Positions 19,978 to 28,462 of a stretch of DNA of 35,623 nucleotides are shown here, one piece after another. The DNA comes from an uncultured Nitrospira sp. (GTDB lineage: Bacteria > Nitrospirota > Nitrospiria > Nitrospirales > Nitrospiraceae), in assembly GCA_902500755.1 (NCBI GenBank), contig CABVRV010000034.1:1-35623 (forward strand), written 5' to 3'. The translations under genes were made by a program, and so were the position numbers. The notes under the pieces were generated by a model. The model had not been told where the DNA came from. It searched no databases and was given only the letters and a program-made list of their open reading frames with translations. How positions within the stretch are numbered: the stretch's first letter is position 1; each line of letters begins with the position of its first letter.

Positions 19978-20562
19978 CTACACCATCTGCTGCTCCCGCA
20001 ACCGGGCCACCAACTCCTTTTTCGTCATCAGAATGGCTCCGAGCCCGATCACCATCGTCAATATGGTGACCAGCCCTCCGACGACCGGCACGAGAGAGAG
20101 AACGAAATAGACGCCAAGCCCTACGACGAAAGCCATGCGGCTGAAGAGGAGTCCGAGATGAATCTCAGGAGTCGTTGCCCGAGCCACAGCATGACGAACA
20201 CCCGTCCCAGATATAGAGTGACGATATACATCACGGCCAGCATGAGCCCTATTGGAACACCCAGCACCGTTGCCACACACAAAATCTCCGTCCACGACTC
20301 CGTCAACCAACACCTCACCGCCTGCCGCATAGACATCGCCATGCACGGTCCCTGAAATCTCCACGTGCGGGCCGAAGGCAAAGTAATCGCCCTGAATTTC
20401 CTGCTCCGCGCTTAACACAACTCGCTTGCGCCACTCGGCATGCTCCGATGATTCTTCGGCCCATGGAAGGCCGGGCTCCAACGGGAAAACAATCACCGCG
20501 AGGATCACGCTCATGGTTCTCATAGAGACTCGCGACACGTTGTACGCAAGTGATTCGGGCAT
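19978..20562 (-). CDS. Bactofilin-like/membrane protein with internal out-of-frame segment
   Basis: The open frame encodes a signal sequence (MRTMSVILAVIVF...), a short beta-helix segment of the polymer-forming type (DYFAFGPHVEISGTVHGDVYA, EVLVDGVVDGDFV) and a C-terminal pair of membrane helices (YFVLSLVPVVGGLVTIL). Between roughly 20275 and 20160 this frame reads as unlikely sequence (NGAGCSNRAHAGRDVYR), while the neighbouring minus frame reads TVLGVPIGLMLAVMYIVTLYL then MLWLGQRLLR, exactly what this family has before its last helices. So two compensating shifts, and probably a loss of residues, separate the present frame from the ancestral one. It may be a decaying gene or carry sequence errors. 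The ATG at 20562 follows GAGGAG at seven bases; the frame is open to 20721. Confidence 0.6.
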   Translation of the reverse strand: MPESLAYNVSRVSMRTMSVILAVIVFPLEPGLPWAEESSEHAEWRKRVVLSAEQEIQGDYFAFGPHVEISGTVHGDVYAAGGEVLVDGVVDGDFVCGNGAGCSNRAHAGRDVYRHSISGTGVRHAVARATTPEIHLGLLFSRMAFVVGLGVYFVLSLVPVVGGLVTILTMVIGLGAILMTKKELVARLREQQMV

Positions 20563-20658
20563 CGTTGCTCCTCGATCACGGAAAGTGGCCGCCGACAGCG
20601 ATAGAACAAAACATACACCGAGTTCCTCGCTTGTCGCACTCCATCTTCTGGCCAGTTG

Positions 20659-20674
20659 TGCAAAGACGACACCT
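20659..20674 (-). promoter_or_regulatory. Sigma-54-like (-24/-12) promoter
   Basis: The minus strand reads AGGTGTCGTCTTTGCA: GG and GC are ten bases apart and the -12 box TTGCA is perfect; the -24 box (AGGTGT against TGGCAC) is weaker. It lies about 98 bases before the ATG of the bactofilin-like gene. It shares TCTTTGCAC with the candidate promoter of the efflux operon. Confidence 0.45.
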
Positions 20675-20774
20675 TGTTTTTCTAGGTACGGCTGACGCTC
20701 GAAAGACGCAAGATCATTCATGGTTTTCAGGGCTCTCCTGAGCGAGGGAGGAAAGCGGCGCGTGGAGTCTTGCT

Positions 20775-20797
20775 ACAGTGCTGAAAATAGGCACTGT
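20775..20797. promoter_or_regulatory. Perfect dyad, possible operator or activator site
   Basis: ACAGTGC and GCACTGT form a perfect 7-base inverted repeat with a 9-base A/T-rich spacer. It starts inside TTGCTACAG, a motif also found upstream of the efflux operon. It lies about 110 bases upstream of the -12 box at 20660, a usual distance for a sigma-54 activator site. Confidence 0.4.
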
Positions 20798-20964
20798 GGC
20801 GGAAAACTACATTATTTGGTCAGGCCAAGATAGACAAATCACCACCCGCAGGGAACGATTATCAATGATTCTGACTTCGGTCTGGGAGCCCACGATTCCG
20901 AGGATCGCACGCTCAATTGAAAGAACCGAGAGAGACAACTCCCAGAACACTGGGACCGATGATA

Positions 20965-21381
20965 CTAGAACGGCTGTTCTACGTATCCCTTCGGCCGCGT
21001 CGGGTAGACTACGAACCAGGGCATGAGAGCAAACAATCCCAACATCACGAAGTATGCCGTTCCCGCCACCGGGTCAAACGCCTCGACGTACTGACTGAAC
21101 GACAGACCGCGAATCCAAAGGATGACCGTGAAATCAAGCGCGAGGACCATGGCCAAGGCTATGCCTCCCATACCGATCCGGCTTGAGGCAGTGGGCGGCA
21201 CCTGGACACGTTGAGTCACCCATCGCGCCGACAGAACCACGATGGCCAGCATCACCGGCATTTCAAACAATTCAGCCGTTCGTGTTCCGACAGCCGGAAC
21301 AAGCCACAGCGCGCGAATGGTTCCCAATACGAACCCGGCGCCGAACACGAGGGCGAAATAGAGGCCGGCGGCTTTCATCAT
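20965..21381 (-). CDS. Small four-helix membrane protein of the efflux operon
   Basis: A 138-residue integral membrane protein with four hydrophobic segments (around 5-25, 40-55, 72-92, 108-127) and a basic C-terminal tail (YPTRPKGYVEQPF). The frame extends upstream to 22014 but there it only shadows the permease gene; the MMKAAGLY start, 12 bases after the permease stop, is the credible one. I recognise no named family. Its place as last gene of a YbhGFSR-like export operon suggests an accessory role, which is inference. Confidence 0.75.
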   Translation of the reverse strand: MMKAAGLYFALVFGAGFVLGTIRALWLVPAVGTRTAELFEMPVMLAIVVLSARWVTQRVQVPPTASSRIGMGGIALAMVLALDFTVILWIRGLSFSQYVEAFDPVAGTAYFVMLGLFALMPWFVVYPTRPKGYVEQPF

Positions 21382-21392
21382 CTGATGACTCT

Positions 21393-22565
21393 TCACTGGA
21401 ATTGCCTCCGAAACCGCCAAAGGCCCAGGCCGAACAATGTTCCACCCAACAGGACCATCGCCAAAATGGAGTCCCACAGCAACTCGAGTCCGCTCCCCTT
21501 GAGCAAAATGCCGTACGTGATATCGATATAGTAGCGAAGCGGAGAGAGTGCCATCAGGGTTTGGACCCATGGGGGCATCGCTTCGAACGGCGTCGTGATT
21601 CCTGACAGCAGCAGCATCGGCGAAATCACCAGCAACGCAACCATGCCGACTTGCGCCTGATTCTTCGTCACGGTGGCGGCGAACAGGCCCAGCCCGGCGA
21701 CCGTGAAACTGTAGAACGCGGTCAACAGGAAGAACAGCGGTGCGCTGCCCTTGATCGGCACGCCGAAGACCGGCTTCAGCACAGTCGCCGTCGCAAGCGC
21801 CGTGGCGGCCAATATCACCAGCGTCATGGCCAGCACCTTGGACAACATGATCTGAAGCGGCGTGACCGGGGAGACGAGCAATTGTTCCACCGTGCCATGC
21901 TCTTTTTCTCTTACCAGGGCCGCCGCGGGCAGGAGAAAGGCGAACAGCGTGATCATGCGGAGGATATGGGAGATGGACTGGAACCACGTTTCGTCCTGAT
22001 CCTGGTTGAACCAAACTCGATGGGCGCTGTCGACCACCGGCATGCGCATGTCGTCGCCCAATGCGGCGCCGAGTCGTGACAGGGCGAGGTCAAAGGAAAA
22101 GCCCCCGACGATGCGGGCTGCGTAGGCGGCTGCCGACAGCCCCTGCGGCGCATTGGTGGTATCGACCTGCAATTGGACCGTAACCGGTTCCTTCCCCTGG
22201 ATCGATTCACGAAATCGCGGAGGGATGTCCAGCAAGACCATGGCGGTTCCTTGGTCGAGACGCGTCAGGCCTTCTTTTGGATCGCCCACTTCTCCGTCGA
22301 ACCGAAAATACGGCTCGTGGAACCGATGGATGAGCTCGCGCGAGGATTCGCTGTGATCCCCGTCATGAACCAGCAGGCTGGCGTTGTTCAATTGCATCGC
22401 GATCCCCGCGCCGCTGATGTACACCGAGAGAGAAAACGAATACAGCAAGAATAAGAGTAACGGAACGTCACGCCCCAACTGTAGTAACTCCTTCCGCGTC
22501 ATGACAAAGAGACGGAGTACCCATAAACGCACGGCTTCGATACTCGAACCATCGTTCCTATTCAC
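21393..22565 (-). CDS. ABC-2 type permease (YbhR/YhhJ-like)
   Basis: A 390-residue inner-membrane permease: one N-terminal helix (VPLLLFLLYSFSLSVYI), a large periplasmic domain (about 50-180), then five C-terminal helices with EKEHGTVEQLLVSPV, the conserved ABC-2 cytoplasmic loop, and LLLSGITTPFEAMPPWVQ. It starts with GTG at 22563-22565, with GAGGGGAG just upstream. It pairs with the other permease (22739-23893) and the double ATPase as in E. coli YbhF-YbhS-YbhR. A 122-base repeat separates it from its partner. Confidence 0.92.
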   Translation of the reverse strand: MNRNDGSSIEAVRLWVLRLFVMTRKELLQLGRDVPLLLFLLYSFSLSVYISGAGIAMQLNNASLLVHDGDHSESSRELIHRFHEPYFRFDGEVGDPKEGLTRLDQGTAMVLLDIPPRFRESIQGKEPVTVQLQVDTTNAPQGLSAAAYAARIVGGFSFDLALSRLGAALGDDMRMPVVDSAHRVWFNQDQDETWFQSISHILRMITLFAFLLPAAALVREKEHGTVEQLLVSPVTPLQIMLSKVLAMTLVILAATALATATVLKPVFGVPIKGSAPLFFLLTAFYSFTVAGLGLFAATVTKNQAQVGMVALLVISPMLLLSGITTPFEAMPPWVQTLMALSPLRYYIDITYGILLKGSGLELLWDSILAMVLLGGTLFGLGLWRFRRQFQ

Positions 22566-22615
22566 CCGCTCCCCTCACCCCAGTCCAGGCATGGAACCGG
22601 CTAATCAGGCTTCGC

Positions 22616-22737
22616 AGGATGCTCAAACAGGCCGTCCGGCAAGGCTGCAGCGAGCGAAGAGGCGAGGCGTACTCTGTTGGGCACGTTGAGCCTCTAAGCG
22701 ACGCGAGAACGATGCTGGCGGACTTTTTCAGCATCCT
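22616..22737 (-). repeat. ~122-bp palindromic intergenic repeat, copy 2
   Basis: Ends AGGATGCT and AGCATCCT are perfect inverted repeats. The body closely matches 10131-10248, with long identical stretches (GCAGCGAGCGAAGAGGCGAG; TGGCGGACTTTTTCA) and a small length change in the central loop. It begins one base after the stop of the upstream permease (in the direction of transcription) and ends 50 bases before the GTG of the next permease. Paired changes at the ends (GTT/AAC in copy 1, GCT/AGC in copy 2) preserve pairing. Confidence 0.85.
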
Positions 22738-22738
22738 G

Positions 22739-23893
22739 TTATGCCTTCGGTCGTTTCGTGAAAAGACCATAGGCAACCAGTCGCAACCCGACGGCGAAGC
22801 CGGCCAGCGCAAACAGATCCGTCCACATCGTTTCCAGGCCCAAGCCTTTGAGGAAACTTCCTCGCACAACGTCGGTGTAGTACATGGCGGGGAACAAATG
22901 AGCCTGCACCTGAGCACCGAGGCTCAACGAGGATACCGGCACCAGTAGGCCGGAAAACAGAATGGTCGGAACCATCGCAATGATGATGGTAATGATCAGC
23001 GCCGCCATTTGCGTCCGCACCAACAGTGAAATGAGGAGCCCGATGCCGGTGCTGCATAGGATAAAGAGCAAGGAGGCCAAGAAAAAGGCCGTGAAACTTC
23101 CCTTGAACGGCACTCCAAAGAACCAGACGGCGATCGCCCAGAGCACGGCGACGTTGACCATCGAAATGACGAAGTAGGGAACGAGCTTGCCGATCAAAAA
23201 TTCAGTCTTGCTCACCGTGGCGCTATAGATGTTGTAGATCGAACCGGTTTCCTTCTCTCGAACGACTCCCAAAGCGGTAAGCAATGGTGACGCCACCATC
23301 AACGCGAACATGATCAGGGCCGGCACCATCGACCACGTGCTGCGAACTTCTTGGTTGTACAGGTACCTCGTCTCGAGGGACACAGGCTCCACGAATCGGC
23401 GCGCCTCCTCCGGCACAAGGCCTCTCGTGCGCGCCAGGAAATCGGTGAGCAACTCTTGCGTGAACGCACGGTTGATCGCGATCACATAGCCCTTTAAGGT
23501 ATCGGCATGGAGCGGGAAGGTGCCGTCCAGCAGGGTTTGGACGGTGACGGAGCTTCCTGCCATGAGCTGTTCTGCAAACCGCTCCGGCACCACGATCGCC
23601 ATCCGGATCGCCGTGTCTCCCAGTAGCCGATCGATGTCCCGTTCGTCGTAGACGGATCCGCGATAGTCGAAATAGCGGGATTCCATGAACCGATAGAGGT
23701 AGTCGCGGCTCAGCGATGACTGGTCTCGATCCAACACCGCAAATGGGACGTGCTCGACGTCCAGTACCAGCCCATACCCAAACACCACCATCCAGAGGGG
23801 CGGCAGTAAAAAGGACATGAGCAGGAACAATCGGTCGCGGACCGTCTCCTTCCATTCCTTCGTCGCCACCGCGGTGACTCGCCTCAGGTTCAT
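22739..23893 (-). CDS. ABC-2 type permease (YbhS/YhhJ-like)
   Basis: A 384-residue permease starting MNLRRVTAVATKEWKET, a typical ABC-2 N-terminus, then a helix (FLLPPLWMVVFGYGLV), a periplasmic domain, and C-terminal helices with VVREKETGSIYNIYSATVSK and LLVPVSSLS. The start codon overlaps the ATPase stop in ATGA, so the two are translationally coupled. The frame is open to 24028, but that part is a shadow of the ATPase gene. Confidence 0.93.
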   Translation of the reverse strand: MNLRRVTAVATKEWKETVRDRLFLLMSFLLPPLWMVVFGYGLVLDVEHVPFAVLDRDQSSLSRDYLYRFMESRYFDYRGSVYDERDIDRLLGDTAIRMAIVVPERFAEQLMAGSSVTVQTLLDGTFPLHADTLKGYVIAINRAFTQELLTDFLARTRGLVPEEARRFVEPVSLETRYLYNQEVRSTWSMVPALIMFALMVASPLLTALGVVREKETGSIYNIYSATVSKTEFLIGKLVPYFVISMVNVAVLWAIAVWFFGVPFKGSFTAFFLASLLFILCSTGIGLLISLLVRTQMAALIITIIIAMVPTILFSGLLVPVSSLSLGAQVQAHLFPAMYYTDVVRGSFLKGLGLETMWTDLFALAGFAVGLRLVAYGLFTKRPKA

Positions 23894-25893
23894 GCCGCCG
23901 CCTCTTGCTTGGTTGACGGTTCCGCCCGCTCCAACGCCATGACTCGGTAGACAAACACGTCTTCCAAGCTGAGAGGCCGCTCCTTGACCGAGATCACCCG
24001 TACCCCACGACCTTCCAGGCCTTCGCATGCGCGGGCCTTGTCTCGGAGCGGGTCACGACAAAAGACATGAAGTGTGGTCCCAAAGAGCGCCGTCCCGTGA
24101 AATCCCGCCTGCAGGAGATGCATCAACGCCCTCCTCGGTTGATCGACCACGACTTCAACAAGCCGGCCCCCGACCTCCTCGACTTGACGCTTCATGGCTT
24201 CTGGAGATCCTTCTGCGACGATCCGGCCCGCGTACATGAGCGCGAGGTTGTCGCAATGTTCGGCCTCGCTCATGTAATGGGTAGTGATCAGGATGGCGAC
24301 GTTTCCCTCACGTGCGAGCCTTGTGAGAATCTCCCAAAAATGGCGGCGACCGATTGGATCGACTCCGGAGGTCGGTTCATCGAGAAACAACACTCGAGGA
24401 CTATGGACCAAGGCGCAGCCGAGGGCCAGTCTTTGGCGGACGCCCATCGGCAAACTATCGGTCAGACTCGACTCGTAGCCGGACAGGCCGGCCATCGTGA
24501 CGATCCATTCAAATCGCTGGCTCATCGAGCGCTTGTCGAGACCATATATCCCGGCGAAGAGCCGTATGTTTTCTTCCACGGTCAAATCCAAGTAGAGTGA
24601 AAATGCCTGGGACATATACCCAATTCGCTCCTTGATCGAACCGGTTGCCATCCGCATATCCACACCTGCCACGAGTCCTGCGCCTCCGGTCGGCGACAGA
24701 ATGCCGTTCAACATCTTGATGAGCGTCGTTTTGCCCGCGCCGTTCGCGCCCAACAGACCGAAGACTTCCCCTTGCTTCACCCGAAAACTGACATGATCCA
24801 CCGCGCGGAAGGATCCAAAATCTCGAATGAGTCCCTCCGCTTCAATCGCCAACCCATCACGGTCATGGACCGTTGCCGAGTCTGCGATGACATCGGATAC
24901 TTCCTTGGACTCGCTCTTTTGAAGACGCAACGCCACAAACACATCTTCCAACCCTGCTTCTTCCACCCGAAACGACGACGGAATAAGGTCGCCCAAGAGG
25001 GCTTCGATTTGTGACTGGGCCTCTGACTCATCGGTGGTATCGATGAAGACGCGCAGAAGCGAACCCAACGATTCGACCTGCCTGAAACGTGTCTTCAACC
25101 TGGCGATCGCCGTCAACTGAGGATGCGCTTCACACGTCACGATCGAGCCGGGAACCAATGCCCGAATCTCCGCCGGCACTCCCGAAGCCAAGACCTTGCC
25201 GCCTGAGAAAAAGGACAGCCGATGAAACCGTTCGGCCTCGTCCATGTAGGCCGTGGAAATCAAGGCTGTCATGCCTTTTTCTTCGAGCAGTTCAGCGAGG
25301 ATCGACCAAAAGTCACGCCGCGAGACGGGATCGACACCGGTCGTCGGCTCGTCGAGAACAGCCAGATCCGGTTCATGGATGAGGGCGCAGATCAATCCGA
25401 GCTTCTGCTTCATCCCCCCCGAGAGATTCTTCATCGGCCTGTCGCGGAATCGCTCCAGTCGGGTCATGGCCAGCAGTCGGGCCTTGCGTTCGGCCAAGTC
25501 CTCGTCCGGAACCAGACGAAGATGCGCAAAGAAGTCGATGTTCTCTTCGACGGATAGTTCGGGATAGAGATTCAGGCCGAGTCCTTGCGGCAAGAAGCCG
25601 ATCTTGGGTTTTATTTGTTCAGCGGCGCGCTCGGAATCGACCCTGGTCCCAAACACGTCGATAGAGCCTCCCTCATAGGTCAACACGCCGACGATCGCCT
25701 TCATGAGGCTGCTCTTCCCTGACCCGTCCGGCCCGATCAGGCCGTAGATCTCACCTTTCCGGATCTCCAGATCAACTCCGTCGACCGCCACGTCTTTTTT
25801 GTAGCGCTTCACGAAGCCGGACACGTTGACGATCGTGTCCGAGGGCTGGGGGCTGAGGACTGAACGTATAGAAGGCCTGTCATACTGTTGCAT
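23890..25893 (-). CDS. Double ABC ATPase (YbhF-like)
   Basis: A 667-residue protein with two ATPase domains in tandem. First: GPDGSGKSS Walker A, LSGGMKQKLGL signature, AVLDEPTTGVDP Walker B. Second: GANGAGKTT, a divergent signature LPMGVRQRLALG, LFLDEPTSGVDP. The LPxG-type second signature also occurs in E. coli YbhF. It should energise the two ABC-2 permeases downstream. The N-terminal SVLSPQPSD stretch is encoded by a GGACTGA-type repeat, so the first ~20 residues may not be conserved. Confidence 0.93.
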   Translation of the reverse strand: MQQYDRPSIRSVLSPQPSDTIVNVSGFVKRYKKDVAVDGVDLEIRKGEIYGLIGPDGSGKSSLMKAIVGVLTYEGGSIDVFGTRVDSERAAEQIKPKIGFLPQGLGLNLYPELSVEENIDFFAHLRLVPDEDLAERKARLLAMTRLERFRDRPMKNLSGGMKQKLGLICALIHEPDLAVLDEPTTGVDPVSRRDFWSILAELLEEKGMTALISTAYMDEAERFHRLSFFSGGKVLASGVPAEIRALVPGSIVTCEAHPQLTAIARLKTRFRQVESLGSLLRVFIDTTDESEAQSQIEALLGDLIPSSFRVEEAGLEDVFVALRLQKSESKEVSDVIADSATVHDRDGLAIEAEGLIRDFGSFRAVDHVSFRVKQGEVFGLLGANGAGKTTLIKMLNGILSPTGGAGLVAGVDMRMATGSIKERIGYMSQAFSLYLDLTVEENIRLFAGIYGLDKRSMSQRFEWIVTMAGLSGYESSLTDSLPMGVRQRLALGCALVHSPRVLFLDEPTSGVDPIGRRHFWEILTRLAREGNVAILITTHYMSEAEHCDNLALMYAGRIVAEGSPEAMKRQVEEVGGRLVEVVVDQPRRALMHLLQAGFHGTALFGTTLHVFCRDPLRDKARACEGLEGRGVRVISVKERPLSLEDVFVYRVMALERAEPSTKQEAAA

Positions 25894-25910
25894 CTCGGTC
25901 CTCAGTCCTC
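25854..25910 (-). repeat. Inverted GAGGACTGA repeat around the ATPase start
   Basis: In the mRNA, GAGGACTGA (from 25910) lies just upstream of the ATG at 25893 and contains the likely ribosome-binding GAGGAC; its perfect complement TCAGTCCTC is in the first codons (down to 25855). A further CTCAGTCCT unit occurs at 25915-25923. The hairpin could mask the ribosome site of the ATPase gene. Confidence 0.5.
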
Positions 25911-25924
25911 GTTGCTCAGTCCTG

Positions 25925-27025
25925 TCATTTCGGTTTCACCCATGCCACATCCTCGCTCCAGCGAATGATCGCATCGGCGGGAAGTCCCGGTGTCAGGCGA
26001 TGATCGGGGTTCTCGTTCAGATATAGTTTGACCGGAAAGATCAGTTTCACTCGCTCATCCGGCGTTTGGACCTCTTTCGGGGTAAATTCGGCTTTCGACG
26101 CGATGTACCGAACCGTCGCGTCAAACGGGCGGTCGGGAAACGCATCCGTATAAATCTTCGCAGGGAGGTCCAGCCGTACTTTTCCGATCTGCACTTCGGG
26201 CACATACACCTTGAGATACAAACGATCGAGATTCACCAATTCCAGGAGGGGAGCACCGGCTGAGACGACTTCTCCAGCATCGACCATGCGCGTCGTGATC
26301 GTTCCGCCGGACGGGGCGGTAATCGTGAGGTCCGCCAAAATGCTCCGGACTTCCTCCAGAGCCGCATAGGTCTGGTCCCGCCGACGTTCCAAGGCTGCGA
26401 CCTCTGCCTCCTTGGCTCTGATGCGTTTCCAGCCCAATTCGGTTTGTGCCGCTCCTTTTTGTGCCTGGGCCAGTCCCGCTCGGGCGATCGCAATCTCTCT
26501 CTGGGCCACGTCCCATCTCATCTCAGCCTGTTCCCACTGCTGTCTCGTCGCCTGATCCTTCTCCGCCAATTCGCGAAACCGCTGCGCGTCGCTTCTCGCC
26601 TCCTTCTCCACAGCAATCGCTTTGGCCACCTTCGCGTTGTTCTCGACGACCTCCGCACTGGCTGCTTCGATCGCCAACGGAACATCCAGATTCAGCACTG
26701 CCAGGTCTGCATGAGCGGCCTGCACCTCCGCCTCTACGGCTTCGACCGCGCGGCGTGCCTGCTCGACCCGCGCGGTTGTTTGCGCGTCATCCAGCTTAAT
26801 GAGGACGTGTCCCTTCGTGACCTGGTCTCCTTCACACACCAGTAACTCCTGAATCCGCCCTGGGTATTTGCCGGCAATCGTCACATGATCACCCTCGATC
26901 CGTCCGTTCACTTGGATCAAGCCCTCAGGAAGACCACTGTTCCAGACCCAACGGTCGAGTGCCAGATAGCTGACTCCAGCGACAACCGCTAAGAAGGGGA
27001 CGGCCATGAGTTGTGTTTTCGTCAT
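25925..27025 (-). CDS. HlyD-family membrane fusion (adaptor) protein, YbhG-like
   Basis: A 366-residue periplasmic adaptor: N-terminal anchor (MAVPFLAVVAGVSYLAL), a lipoyl half (PGRIQELLVCEGDQVTKGHVLIKLD, about 54-78), a long alpha-helical hairpin (about 80-215, Ala/Glu/Gln rich), the second lipoyl half (ITAPSGGTITTRMVDAGEVVSAG) and a beta-barrel domain. It links the ABC-2 complex to the TolC-like channel encoded upstream. AAGGG precedes the ATG; 31 bases separate it from the ATPase gene. Confidence 0.93.
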   Translation of the reverse strand: MTKTQLMAVPFLAVVAGVSYLALDRWVWNSGLPEGLIQVNGRIEGDHVTIAGKYPGRIQELLVCEGDQVTKGHVLIKLDDAQTTARVEQARRAVEAVEAEVQAAHADLAVLNLDVPLAIEAASAEVVENNAKVAKAIAVEKEARSDAQRFRELAEKDQATRQQWEQAEMRWDVAQREIAIARAGLAQAQKGAAQTELGWKRIRAKEAEVAALERRRDQTYAALEEVRSILADLTITAPSGGTITTRMVDAGEVVSAGAPLLELVNLDRLYLKVYVPEVQIGKVRLDLPAKIYTDAFPDRPFDATVRYIASKAEFTPKEVQTPDERVKLIFPVKLYLNENPDHRLTPGLPADAIIRWSEDVAWVKPK

Positions 27026-27043
27026 CGCCGTCGGCCCTTATCC

Positions 27044-28429
27044 TCAGAACAAGTCGTCGATTTCGCCCTTGGCACGAGCCAGATTAATTCGCGAGGCATT
27101 GAAGCGGAACAGCGCTTCGATCAGATTGTCGCGCGCGCGCGCCATGGAGGTCTGCGCATTGGTCACTTCAATGTTGGTCGTCAACCCGGCTGTGAAGCGA
27201 TCACGCGCAAAGGTCAATTCCTTGGCCGCCAGGTCGATCCCCTTCTGCGCCACCGCCACTTGCTGCTGAGACGACTCCAGCGTCAGGAGCGCGTTCCGGA
27301 CTTCCAGGTTGACTTGATCGGATACGTCCTTCATGCGAATCGATTCTTGCCGCTCCCGACTGCGGGATTCTGAGATCCGGCTTTCCCGCTGGCCGCCGTC
27401 GAAGATCGGAATGGAGAAGATCAGCCCGATCGAGCGTGTGGCCAACGCATCTTCCGGCTTCAGCCCGATCCAGCCATAGTCGCCGGCAAGCGAGAGAGAC
27501 GGAATTCGTTCGCTAGTTACGGAGCTCAAGCTCAGCGCCGCCAGTTTCTGCCGGCTCTCTTGCGCTCTCAGCTCCAACCGCTGTTGGCGCGCAATCGTGA
27601 GGACCTGCTCAGGGGGCTGTGTCTTCTCCGGCACGAACTTGAGTTCATCGGTGAGGACCACCCGTACCTCGAAGTCGATCCCAAGGGCACGAATCAGGTT
27701 GAGTCTCGCGCTCTCTTGGTCGTTCTGCGCGACCAAGAATTGCTGTCGATGATTCTCCAGCTGGACCTCTTCTCTCGTCACGTCGAGCCCAGTTGCGACT
27801 CCGGCCGCCCTGCGGTCTTTGGCCAACTTGACCAATTGTTGGGCCAGGTCGATATCGGCCTGCCGCGCCTTGACCGCCTCATCCGCCCGTAACGCTTCGA
27901 TGTAGAGCAATCCGACGGTCGCCATCACGTCGCGTTTGGTCACCTCAGCTTCCAAATTAGCAACGTCCACCCCGCTCTTCGCCGCGCGCCACCGTTGAAT
28001 AAGGTTGAGACTGAAAATGTTCTGCACCAACGTCGCGCGCGCGTCATACACTTCAAACGGGTCCGTTACGCTGCCGGTCAGGCCAAGAGCCGCAAGCCGA
28101 TTTGCGGGCAAACCGAACGCGGCAAGGTTTACCGTTTGACTCCTGCCATTGAGATACCCGCCGACATTGGGAAGCAGCGCGCCCAAACTGGTATTGGCCT
28201 GAGCCTGCGCAGCTGCAATACGTTCTTTCAGCAGCCTGACGTTGACGTTGTTGTCGATGGCGGCTTGAATGGCATCGCGCAAGCTTAATTTCAGTTCAGG
28301 AGGGCTCACCTTCGACTCTTCCGGATGAACAATTCCTACGACCATCCCGGACCACACCATGGTGAAGAGGACACAACGGACGAACCTTGCAGGTGATTCC
28401 TGTCCTCGTATGCGTATGGAAAGCCTCAT
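27044..28429 (-). CDS. TolC-like outer-membrane efflux protein
   Basis: A 461-residue outer-membrane channel with a signal peptide (RCVLFTMVWSGMVVGIVHP) and two OEP repeats (LSLRDAIQAAIDNNVNVR near 50; the second from LTIARQQRLELRAQ). The helical stretches and the final RFNASRINLARAKGEID are typical. The ATG at 28429 has GGAG nine bases upstream; GTG at 28444 is a weaker alternative. It is the first gene of the efflux operon, 18 bases before the adaptor gene, and has a sigma-54-like promoter 34-49 bases upstream. Confidence 0.92.
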   Translation of the reverse strand: MRLSIRIRGQESPARFVRCVLFTMVWSGMVVGIVHPEESKVSPPELKLSLRDAIQAAIDNNVNVRLLKERIAAAQAQANTSLGALLPNVGGYLNGRSQTVNLAAFGLPANRLAALGLTGSVTDPFEVYDARATLVQNIFSLNLIQRWRAAKSGVDVANLEAEVTKRDVMATVGLLYIEALRADEAVKARQADIDLAQQLVKLAKDRRAAGVATGLDVTREEVQLENHRQQFLVAQNDQESARLNLIRALGIDFEVRVVLTDELKFVPEKTQPPEQVLTIARQQRLELRAQESRQKLAALSLSSVTSERIPSLSLAGDYGWIGLKPEDALATRSIGLIFSIPIFDGGQRESRISESRSRERQESIRMKDVSDQVNLEVRNALLTLESSQQQVAVAQKGIDLAAKELTFARDRFTAGLTTNIEVTNAQTSMARARDNLIEALFRFNASRINLARAKGEIDDLF

Positions 28430-28462
28430 GAAGCGATACTCCACTGACGAGAATCGCTAAAG

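Larger units (their letters stand above)
20563..20964. other. Intergenic region upstream of the bactofilin-like gene
   Basis: About 400 bases between two minus-strand genes. It holds a sigma-54-like promoter (20659-20674), a perfect dyad (20775-20797) and, near the end of the upstream operon, two small hairpins (CCCAG/CTGGG at 20941-20954 and AGAAC/GTTCT just inside the preceding gene) that could help end that transcript but lack a T tract. No convincing small gene was seen. Confidence 0.6.

Noticed and set aside
20965-22014. 349-residue version of the small membrane protein
   Set aside because: The first ~210 residues are low-quality sequence in a shadow frame of the ABC-2 permease gene; only the last 138 residues look like a protein.
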